In this document: in pieces, positions 14,208-19,361 of the stretch
Position numbering within the stretch: the stretch's first letter is position 1
Layout: every line of letters begins with the position of its first letter
IMG/VR virus record: IMGVR_UViG_3300042691_007754
Location: 1-32,010 of that record
Reading direction: 5' to 3' (one strand)
Length of the DNA: 32,010 nt
From: a virus
The notes under the pieces: generated by a model
Told to the model about the DNA's origin: nothing
Databases searched by the model: none
What the model saw: the letters and a program-made list of their open reading frames with translations, nothing else
Program-made: the position numbers and the translations under genes

Positions 14208-14566
14208 TGCTCTAAGTATTTTTTAATGGTTTGCGTGAATTCTTCAAATGACCTGCACACTTTCACGCAGTATCCTGCGTTTATCAGTTGTGCGTGAACG
14301 ATTTTCTGCGTATCCGAAAGCTTTCCCTTTTCGGTCTTCATCTCGATGAACAGTGCATGATGTCCTGCCGATGCCATGCATATCATCAGGTCGGGCATGC
14401 CTGGCATTGCACCTTCTGCTTTAAGTATGTTCCATCGTTTGGCTCTTTGCACTGTTGTACCGCCAATGAATACTCCGTTAGGAAAAGAAGCGATCAATGT
14501 GCGTGGGAAGGAATACCTGAACCACTCAACACATCGCTGCTGCATTTTGCTTTCGTCATGCTTCAT
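14204..14566 (-). CDS. VRR-NUC domain nuclease
   Basis: A 120-residue single-domain member of the VRR-NUC branch of the PD-(D/E)XK nucleases, which cut branched or structured DNA. Key residues are visible in order: NGVF at 30-33, MPDL with Asp59, IEMKTEKGKLSDTQ with Glu75 and Lys77 and the family-typical GKLSDTQ at 81-87. Stand-alone VRR-NUC proteins are common in phages and may resolve recombination or replication intermediates. It overlaps the methyltransferase upstream by 11 bases and the membrane winged-helix gene by four. Confidence 0.82.
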   Translation of the reverse strand: MKHDESKMQQRCVEWFRYSFPRTLIASFPNGVFIGGTTVQRAKRWNILKAEGAMPGMPDLMICMASAGHHALFIEMKTEKGKLSDTQKIVHAQLINAGYCVKVCRSFEEFTQTIKKYLEQ

Positions 14567-15512
14567 ATGCTTCTATTGCTTTAAAGATTTGATAAACTAC
14601 TTGTGGAACGATTGCGTTGCCATATGCCTTTATGGATTCATTTCGCCATTTTGGAAAGGTAATTCCGTCCAGTTCGGTGGGAAGCCCATCATCTCCGCCA
14701 CAAATCGGGGATTCAGTTGGGAAGATTTCCCAATTTGTTCGATTGAATCCATTTTTGTTGCATGTGGCAACATTCCCATGGCCGCCATTTGTTTCAATGG
14801 ATTTTGCAAATTCACACCCTTTTGTTCGTGGCGTTGTTGCGCTTTCTTGAATGTTTCGGGTTTCCTCGGGGTGTTCCAGTCGAATGCGTTCGGCGTTGGT
14901 AGCATCCCCATCGATGCCATTCGCCCGATGTTCAAAGTATAGTGTCCCTCTTTGCTCTTTAGCTTCCTCCTTCCGTACTTGTCCAAATCGCATGGCGTTT
15001 CTACTTCTTGCGTTAACGGCGTAGGCAACAAACCAAACTCGTTCACGTTGGTGCGGGGCATTGACCGCGCTCGCAGGTATAATAAAGGGCGCGACTTGAT
15101 ACCCAAGAGCTTCCAAGTCAGCACACACCTCGTTGAATACCAACCCTCCATTCCAATTAGTAAGCCCGCGAACGTTTTCGCCCACAACGAAACGCGGGGC
15201 AATCTCTCTAATTGCGCGACACATCTCTGGCCATAGATGGCGTGCGTCTTCTTTTCCAAGTCGCTTTCCTGCGCTTGAGTATGGTTGGCATGGGAAGCCT
15301 CCTGTGAGAATATCAATTTGGTTTGCATACTTTGTAAAATCACTTTTAGTTATATCGGTAAATAATTCTGCTTGCGGCCAGTAATGTTTTAGCACACGTT
15401 GCCCAAACTCATTCCATTCGCAATGAAACATGTTTTCCCAACCCATCCATTCGGCTGCAAGGTCAAAGCCTCCTATGCCGCTAAATAACGAACCATGCTT
15501 CATTCGTGCCAT
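14556..15512 (-). CDS. DNA cytosine-5 methyltransferase (Dcm-like)
   Basis: Transfers a methyl group from S-adenosylmethionine to cytosine C5, probably to protect phage DNA from host restriction. The motifs are complete: I (LFSGIGGFD, 9-17), IV (GGFPCQPYS with catalytic Cys75), VI (GENV, 111-114), VIII (QRERVWFVA, 155-163) and X (YGNAIVPQ, 297-304). The target recognition region (about 165-290) is short and polar. No restriction endonuclease gene is next to it, so it looks like an orphan enzyme. Oddly, a second long reading frame with family-like motifs lies within it (14630-15343). Confidence 0.9.
   Translation of the reverse strand: MARMKHGSLFSGIGGFDLAAEWMGWENMFHCEWNEFGQRVLKHYWPQAELFTDITKSDFTKYANQIDILTGGFPCQPYSSAGKRLGKEDARHLWPEMCRAIREIAPRFVVGENVRGLTNWNGGLVFNEVCADLEALGYQVAPFIIPASAVNAPHQRERVWFVAYAVNARSRNAMRFGQVRKEEAKEQRGTLYFEHRANGIDGDATNAERIRLEHPEETRNIQESATTPRTKGCEFAKSIETNGGHGNVATCNKNGFNRTNWEIFPTESPICGGDDGLPTELDGITFPKWRNESIKAYGNAIVPQVVYQIFKAIEAYEA
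14630..15343 (-). CDS. Overprinted ORF with phage-methylase C-terminal motifs
   Basis: A 237-codon frame entirely inside the methyltransferase gene, same strand, shifted frame. It contains CVLTWKLLG at 73-81, FGLLPTP at 103-109, MLPTPNAFDW at 147-156 and, near its end, LNPRFVAEMMGFPPNW at 210-225 followed by TELPF. These are the motifs of the C-terminal halves of many phage cytosine methylases and their associated proteins (CxxTWK, LLPTP, NPxFVExMMGFPxxW). Here they do not belong to the Dcm frame, whose own motif VIII and motif X occupy the same bases. It might be translated from its own ATG, by frameshift, or be a relic. Expression is not shown by sequence. Confidence 0.5.
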   Translation of the reverse strand: MILQSMQTKLIFSQEASHANHTQAQESDLEKKTHAIYGQRCVAQLERLPRVSLWAKTFAGLLIGMEGWYSTRCVLTWKLLGIKSRPLLYLRARSMPRTNVNEFGLLPTPLTQEVETPCDLDKYGRRKLKSKEGHYTLNIGRMASMGMLPTPNAFDWNTPRKPETFKKAQQRHEQKGVNLQNPLKQMAAMGMLPHATKMDSIEQIGKSSQLNPRFVAEMMGFPPNWTELPFQNGEMNP

Positions 15513-15919
15513 AGTTTAGTGGTTGCCCAAAAGTTAGCCACATAGTTAGCATCGGTCTTGATGTTAATGGTGGGTATGTTGTTGCGCAGATGATTATATT
15601 CCCAATAGCCTAACTTGCTAACCTCATAATCAAAACCAATGCGATGACCGCAATACTGGATGGTTGGGTATTCAACCGCAACGCTAAAGTTGACAATGTA
15701 GTTAAAGCCGTTTAGCGTAACCAAATAGGCATTGTGCAACTCTTGCCCATCCTCGTCCACGATGACCTGCCTATCGGGCTGATATACGTTTTTTACCCAT
15801 TCGTACATCACGCCTACACTTACCCGTAGTTGGTTGCGCATAACGTGGAATGGCTTTTTGTTGATGTTGCGCCTGATATAGGCTACCTGCTTTGCTGTGG
15901 GGTGTTTGATATCACTCAT
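15500..15919 (-). CDS. HTH-like early protein, 139 aa
   Basis: The first 45 residues (PTAKQVAYIRRNINKKPFHV then MRNQLRVSVGVMYEWVKNVY) form a probable helix-turn-helix with a recognition helix around SVGVMYEWVKN. The rest is beta-rich with several aromatic residues (GYWEYNHLRNNIP) and has no recognised fold. A DNA-binding regulatory or replication role is possible. The start overlaps the upstream stop by eight bases; the end overlaps the methyltransferase by 13. Confidence 0.6.
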   Translation of the reverse strand: MSDIKHPTAKQVAYIRRNINKKPFHVMRNQLRVSVGVMYEWVKNVYQPDRQVIVDEDGQELHNAYLVTLNGFNYIVNFSVAVEYPTIQYCGHRIGFDYEVSKLGYWEYNHLRNNIPTINIKTDANYVANFWATTKLWHE

Positions 15920-16148
15920 CGCCTTCGTTTTTAATTGTTATTGAATTAATGACTTCGCACAGGGGCAACTCAAGCACTTGGCTGAGATTCATCAGCTGTC
16001 GTAACTTGATACTGCCCGGGTCAACACACCAGTTGTGCAAAGTCTTTTTGACTATGGGTGTGTTGCTTCGTTGCATCGCACGAAGGAGAGCAGCTTTGCT
16101 CCCCACCGTGCGTGCAATCAATCCGTTTAATTGATTGGTTTGTCTCAT
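15912..16148 (-). CDS. Small Xre/Cro-like helix-turn-helix regulator
   Basis: A 78-residue protein, all helical, with the sequence SKAALLRAMQRSNTPIVKKT followed by LHNWCVDPGSIKLRQLMNLS and VLELPLCEVINSI. The order (AL..A+..., V...TLxxW..DP..+.L..L..L...L.+P+.E+) is that of an Xre/Cro-type HTH domain with an unusually long turn. It lies near the start of the early operon, a common site for a phage transcriptional regulator. ATGA overlap with the upstream gene. Confidence 0.6.
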   Translation of the reverse strand: MRQTNQLNGLIARTVGSKAALLRAMQRSNTPIVKKTLHNWCVDPGSIKLRQLMNLSQVLELPLCEVINSITIKNEGDE

Positions 16149-16474
16149 AGTTTAGGTTTTAAATCAGGGTTAACAGCGTAAAACACTTCGCGGTGGGCTT
16201 CGCTAAACATGTGCATGAATACACTTTCATCAATAGCCCTATAACGCTTATCGCGCATATCGATTTCAAGTCGTGCTTGCACCTGTATTGAATCATCGTA
16301 TTTACGAGTTTCAATCTGCTTGTTGGTGCTGTAACTTAAAACGGTAGTTAATACCATGTCTGCAGACATGCAGCAGTAGATATCGCCAAAATTTCCGCAA
16401 GTGTAGAAAAAAGGCAATGTGATTTGGGTTGTTTCGTTTACCACAGGGTGGTAGTTGTTTACTTCGATTGTCAT
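16145..16474 (-). CDS. Early protein of unknown function, 109 aa
   Basis: A beta-rich protein (QITLPFFYTCGNFGDIYCCM, then SIQVQARLEIDMRDKRYRAI) with three Cys in its first half and a helical end (ESVFMHMFSEAHREVFYAVN). No family is recognised. It is the second gene of the early operon and is coupled to the HTH gene by an ATGA overlap. Confidence 0.6.
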   Translation of the reverse strand: MTIEVNNYHPVVNETTQITLPFFYTCGNFGDIYCCMSADMVLTTVLSYSTNKQIETRKYDDSIQVQARLEIDMRDKRYRAIDESVFMHMFSEAHREVFYAVNPDLKPKL

Positions 16475-16486
16475 CTTAGTTGGTTT

Positions 16487-16741
16487 TTATTGTTGATTAA
16501 AAAAGTGTTCAGTGATTGCTTCGCGCATAGCGGTTTCAAGTTCGTCTTGCAACTTGACAAAATTGCTCAACCCAATGCATTCGGTTAAGTTCAAATTACC
16601 GCAGTACAATTCGTAATTGTAGCGGTAATCAAACTCAGATGGGTTTTCGTAGTCCGCTTCGCGGTAGTAAGGCACATACTCAACGCGAATGGTGAGCGTG
16701 ATTGGGATGATACTTGCTTCGTGTTCAAAAGTGAAATACAT
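16487..16741 (-). CDS. First early-operon protein, unknown function, 84 aa
   Basis: The first gene after the main early promoter. MYFTFEHEASIIPITLTIRV and a Tyr/Glu/Asp-rich centre (YYREADYENPSEFDYRYNYE) are followed by a helical end. Very acidic. Being the first gene transcribed, it could be an anti-host protein, but nothing in the sequence shows this. The leader is A/T-rich with repeated AATCAATAA-like words and lacks a Shine-Dalgarno sequence. Confidence 0.6.
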   Translation of the reverse strand: MYFTFEHEASIIPITLTIRVEYVPYYREADYENPSEFDYRYNYELYCGNLNLTECIGLSNFVKLQDELETAMREAITEHFFNQQ

Positions 16742-16783
16742 GGGTTATTGATTTAAATGGTTATTGATTACCTTTGTTGGGTA

Positions 16784-16814
16784 CAAATCTACACTAAAGT
16801 TTGAATGGTGCAAC
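16784..16814 (-). promoter_or_regulatory. Main leftward early promoter
   Basis: The minus strand has GTTG (16811-16814), 19 bases, then TAGATTTG (16784-16791), matching TTTG-N19-TAnnTTTG with one mismatch. Around it lie the motif shared with 10381-10394 and TTTAAC-like repeats (16830-16848). It is 40-50 bases from the first early ATG. The region 16742-16967 is otherwise noncoding except for the possible 5' extension of the next rightward gene. Confidence 0.6.
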
Positions 16815-16967
16815 TATTTACCCGTAAAATTTAACAACCTTTAACAAATCGACTGCGTTAGTTATAACATACAAAAGCACTATAACGCATGGCTAGACAA
16901 GGCTACAAGGCTTGCTCACGATAAAACAAAGGGAAGTGATCTACTGCATGAGGTATTAGCCAGGCTG

Positions 16968-17393
16968 ATGGATAGACCAGAGCAGGATGTGCAAGATATC
17001 GTGTGCCGTGGCAAGGTGGAGCAATATGTAAACCGTGCATTGTGGTTAAGTTGGCACAGCAACCGCAGCGACTACGCGATAAAGTACCGCAAGTATTACG
17101 AGCTGCACACGGAGAAGGGCGCAGAAGATTCGAAACAGGATGAAACATGGATAGGAGCGTTTATCGATGGTGAGTATTTGTACAGCGCAATAGGACGCAT
17201 GCATGAGTTTGATGCAATCTTGCTACGATTATACAGCAAGCCTGACTTTAATTACAAGGAACTGAGCGCGACTACCGGTATACCATACCCATATCTGCGC
17301 ACAGCCATACACAGAGCATTAAAAAAGATTAGAACATATGTTGAACTTCAACGTGCCGCTGCACATTCAAAGAGAGAGGCTGGCGATTTGTAA
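16968..17393 (+). CDS. Sigma-factor-like HTH protein (start uncertain)
   Basis: The first gene of the rightward late cluster. The C-terminal half (FDAILLRLYSKPDFNYKELS, then TGIPYPYLRTAIHRALKKIR) has the shape of a sigma-70 region 4 or similar HTH. The frame continues in a protein-like way upstream of the first ATG, back to a stop at 16842, reading AWLDKATRLAHDKTKGSDLL and HEVLARLMDRP; this matches the start of related proteins (WL..A..LA.DK....DLLHEVL). No ATG, GTG or TTG is available there, so the real start may be unusual (ATA at 16869) or lost. It is a candidate late-gene transcription regulator. Confidence 0.6.
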   Translation: MDRPEQDVQDIVCRGKVEQYVNRALWLSWHSNRSDYAIKYRKYYELHTEKGAEDSKQDETWIGAFIDGEYLYSAIGRMHEFDAILLRLYSKPDFNYKELSATTGIPYPYLRTAIHRALKKIRTYVELQRAAAHSKREAGDL

Positions 17394-17784
17394 AAAGTGC
17401 AAGTTTTTTAAGCCACTAACGCAGTCATGCGGCACACTTATCGTGGGTAACACTGTCGAACCTGAAGAGAATAACGTTACGCATTACAAAGAGAAGATAA
17501 AGCTGTGCGGTTGCATCATGCCAATTAAGACCATGTTCAGGTTTGCATCATGCCCGGCGCATAAATGGTTTGCACTTGACTGGAAGCAGGAAGAGATAGC
17601 GGAGTTAAACGAGTTTATTCACCGCATCCATAAGGCGAATAAGATTGAACCGCAAGACCTGCAACAGTTGTATAAGTGGGCAACTAAAATGACAGGTGTG
17701 CATCAGCAACCATCGGGGTGTCCATCGTGCATACGCGACCTTATTAACGAATTCCGCAGGCAGCTAAACAAAATCGAACAATGA
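17338..17784 (+). CDS. Cys-rich putative zinc-binding protein
   Basis: A 148-residue protein with a CKKCKFF cluster at residues 18-24, further Cys at about 31, 57, 59 and 72 (KLCGCIMPIKTMFRFASCPA) and a late GCPSCIRDLI pair. The first cluster resembles a treble-clef or rubredoxin-like zinc site. I recognise the RxxICKxCxxF...C...CGC.+..K......CP..KW pattern from Bacteroidota phages, where it lacks an assigned function. It overlaps the sigma-like gene by 56 bases and the HAD-like gene by four. Confidence 0.6.
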   Translation: MLNFNVPLHIQRERLAICKKCKFFKPLTQSCGTLIVGNTVEPEENNVTHYKEKIKLCGCIMPIKTMFRFASCPAHKWFALDWKQEEIAELNEFIHRIHKANKIEPQDLQQLYKWATKMTGVHQQPSGCPSCIRDLINEFRRQLNKIEQ

Positions 17785-18110
17785 AGATAGAACTGGCAAA
17801 AACTAAGATATCGTTTGACTACGATGGCACGCTATCAACTACCAAAGGCAAAGAGCTTGCAGCGGAAAAGATAGCAACAGGGCATGATGTATGGATAATC
17901 ACCGCACGGCAGCGCGAAGACAATAACGATGCAGTCTATACCACAGCCGAAAGGTTAGGCATACCACGCTCACGCATCAAATACACCAACGGCAAAGACA
18001 AATACCCGTACATGGTGCGCTATGACATAGACATACACTATGACAACAACCAAGACCAAGTTGATTTGATCAACGAGAAAACACTAACACGTGCAATCCT
18101 ATTTAAATAA
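17781..18110 (+). CDS. Minimal HAD-superfamily phosphatase
   Basis: The four HAD motifs are visible in 109 residues: FDYDGTLS (Asp13, Asp15), IITAR with Thr41, Lys73 in GKDKYPY, and a final HYDNN with Asp88. The cap domain is essentially absent, which usually means a protein or polynucleotide substrate or a small nucleotide pool enzyme (for example a 5'(3')-nucleotidase-like activity). The substrate cannot be assigned from sequence. It is tightly coupled to the Cys-rich gene (ATGA). Confidence 0.72.
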   Translation: MKIELAKTKISFDYDGTLSTTKGKELAAEKIATGHDVWIITARQREDNNDAVYTTAERLGIPRSRIKYTNGKDKYPYMVRYDIDIHYDNNQDQVDLINEKTLTRAILFK

Positions 18111-18118
18111 ACAATACC

Positions 18119-18259
18119 ATGCCCCTGCCAACACCTAACTCAGACGAATCAAAGAATGAATTTGTAGCACGCTGCATGAGCGATGCTAAAACGCAAAGCG
18201 AATACCCAGATGCACAACAGCGCATAGCTGTATGCATTGTGCAGTATGAAGCTAAATAA
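18119..18259 (+). CDS. Small conserved protein, 46 aa
   Basis: Reads MPLPTPNSDESKNEFVARCM and ends with YPDAQQRIAVCIVQYEAK. The sequence LPxPxxxExxxxFxxRCMxD....+.PD..QR.AVC...+ is a short motif I have seen alone or at the N-terminus of phage head proteins. The two Cys are conserved in that motif. The function is unknown, probably a virion or assembly component. It starts nine bases after the HAD-like gene. Confidence 0.6.
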   Translation: MPLPTPNSDESKNEFVARCMSDAKTQSEYPDAQQRIAVCIVQYEAK

Positions 18260-18278
18260 CAATATCTTATCGAGGCTT

Positions 18279-18563
18279 ATGGAAAAAAAACGCAACGACA
18301 AAGGTCACCTGCTTCCTGGGCATGGTGGTCTAAAACCGAAAGGAGCGGTTAGTGAAAAGACAAAGATGTGGAATGAATTAGGCGAGTGGTTCACCCAACA
18401 GGGTGCAGCCAAGTGCATGCGCATTATGAATGACATGGAAGATGAAGAGTACATCAAACACTACACTGCGCTTCTTGAATACTTTAAACCAAAACAGGCA
18501 CGTGTTACGCACGCAGGTGACGAAAAAGCACCCGTAATTATTCAGGTGCATTCAGACCTGTAA
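18279..18563 (+). CDS. Candidate small terminase subunit
   Basis: The ATG at 18279 (MEKKRNDKGHLLPGHGGLKP) gives the usual start of small terminase or DUF5681-like proteins, a basic tail with G.xxPKG, followed by a helical region and an end that reads HYTALLEYFKPKQARVTHAG. The L..LLEYxxPKxxR motif is typical of small terminase-like proteins in Bacteroidota phages. The ATG at 18246 or a TTG at 18237 would add 11-14 residues and overlap the previous gene. It would recognise packaging sites and recruit the large terminase, which is encoded 7 kb away on the other strand. The assignment is moderate. Confidence 0.5.
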   Translation: MEKKRNDKGHLLPGHGGLKPKGAVSEKTKMWNELGEWFTQQGAAKCMRIMNDMEDEEYIKHYTALLEYFKPKQARVTHAGDEKAPVIIQVHSDL

Positions 18564-18597
18564 CAAAAAGGAATCAAAAACTACAATAACACACAAC

Positions 18598-19197
18598 ATG
18601 AAGTTAAAGCTAAACATAGCAGCCAATGCCAAAGGTGTATCACTTGCCAAGTACATCGACTACCAAAACGCAGTCGATAAGGTTGAGCAGGTGCATATCA
18701 TCACGGGCAAAAGCAGCGAGAGCATACGACTACTACAGGCGAGCATCATTGACGAAATCATTATGCAGTTTGAGGCAGCCATTAAGTTAGGAAGCAATGA
18801 CTTTGAACGAAAGGTGCGAGCCAACGCGATTGAGTTAGGTTTTATCCCTAACCTGCAAGAGATGACCTTTGGCGAGTACGTTGACCTTGATAGCGCATGC
18901 ACCAACCTGTACCAAAATGGTAAGGTGAATGGAGAAGCTGCGTTAAAGATGATGTGCATCCTATACCGCCCCATTAAGGCGAAATTCGGCAACTACTACG
19001 ACATTGAGCCATACAAGACTGAAGCAAAGCGCAAGTATGCAGATGCGGTGAAGGAACTAACCTTAGACCATGTACTGAATGTACTGCTTTTTTTTTCGAG
19101 TTTAGAAATCGAGCTGTACAACAGTTCCCTCGAATATTTGGCAAAGGAAATAACGGAGATAGTGAAGGAGATGACAGCGGAACACCAGACGGCTTAG
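18598..19197 (+). CDS. Tail assembly chaperone, short form (G-like)
   Basis: A 199-residue helical protein. The conserved part reads EMTFGEYVDLDSACTNLYQN and LKMMCILYRPIKAKFGNYYD, the (F)GE..DL.......+...LYRPI pattern of tail chaperones in Bacteroidota phages. It prevents premature polymerisation of the tail tube and recruits it to the tape measure. Near its 3' end a T9 run (19088-19096) can shift ribosomes into the -1 frame, giving the longer GT form. The gene stands directly before the tail genes, where such a pair is expected. Confidence 0.65.
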   Translation: MKLKLNIAANAKGVSLAKYIDYQNAVDKVEQVHIITGKSSESIRLLQASIIDEIIMQFEAAIKLGSNDFERKVRANAIELGFIPNLQEMTFGEYVDLDSACTNLYQNGKVNGEAALKMMCILYRPIKAKFGNYYDIEPYKTEAKRKYADAVKELTLDHVLNVLLFFSSLEIELYNSSLEYLAKEITEIVKEMTAEHQTA

Positions 19198-19361
19198 AGG
19201 TGTATGGATGGTTTCACATCATCGAATCACTTGCCGATAGGGACATAACGAAGTTTGATGCGGTAACCGAGCGCAACGCATTTGAAGTATTTACGCACTT
19301 GACATACTTAGCAGATTACGTGTATGTTCAAAAAGTAGAAATGAGAAAAAGACAACACTGA
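18598..19361 (+). CDS. Tail assembly chaperone, frameshifted long form (GT-like)
   Basis: Reading the G-like gene, then slipping -1 on the T9 run at 19088-19096, continues in an open frame to TGA at 19359-19361, a predicted 254-residue protein. The frameshifted part reads RNRAVQQFPRIFGKGNNGD, VYGWFHIIESLADRDITKFD and TERNAFEVFTHLTYLADYVY, which matches the C-terminal T part of such chaperones (GxNGxxE.D...... W.....LA..D+TK...V......L...+Y..). The frame has no start of its own. The stop overlaps the next ATG (TGATG). This is the classic arrangement of tailed phages, found here by direct translation. Confidence 0.7.
19088..19096 (+). other. T9 slippery site for -1 frameshift
   Basis: Nine T residues read as CTT TTT TTT TCG in the short frame. 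A -1 slip keeps near-perfect pairing of the two tRNAs and moves ribosomes to the frame ending at 19361. Strong downstream structure was not sought. Confidence 0.6.

Noticed and set aside
14376-14942. 188-codon open frame on the plus strand across the VRR-NUC and methyltransferase genes
   Set aside because: It is antisense to two well-supported genes, has no recognisable motif, and is Phe/Cys/Ile-rich in the way typical of shadows.
16889-16924. ATG-initiated 11-codon frame before the sigma-like gene
   Set aside because: Too short and ends in TAA; it is kept only as a possible frameshift entry point, not as a gene.
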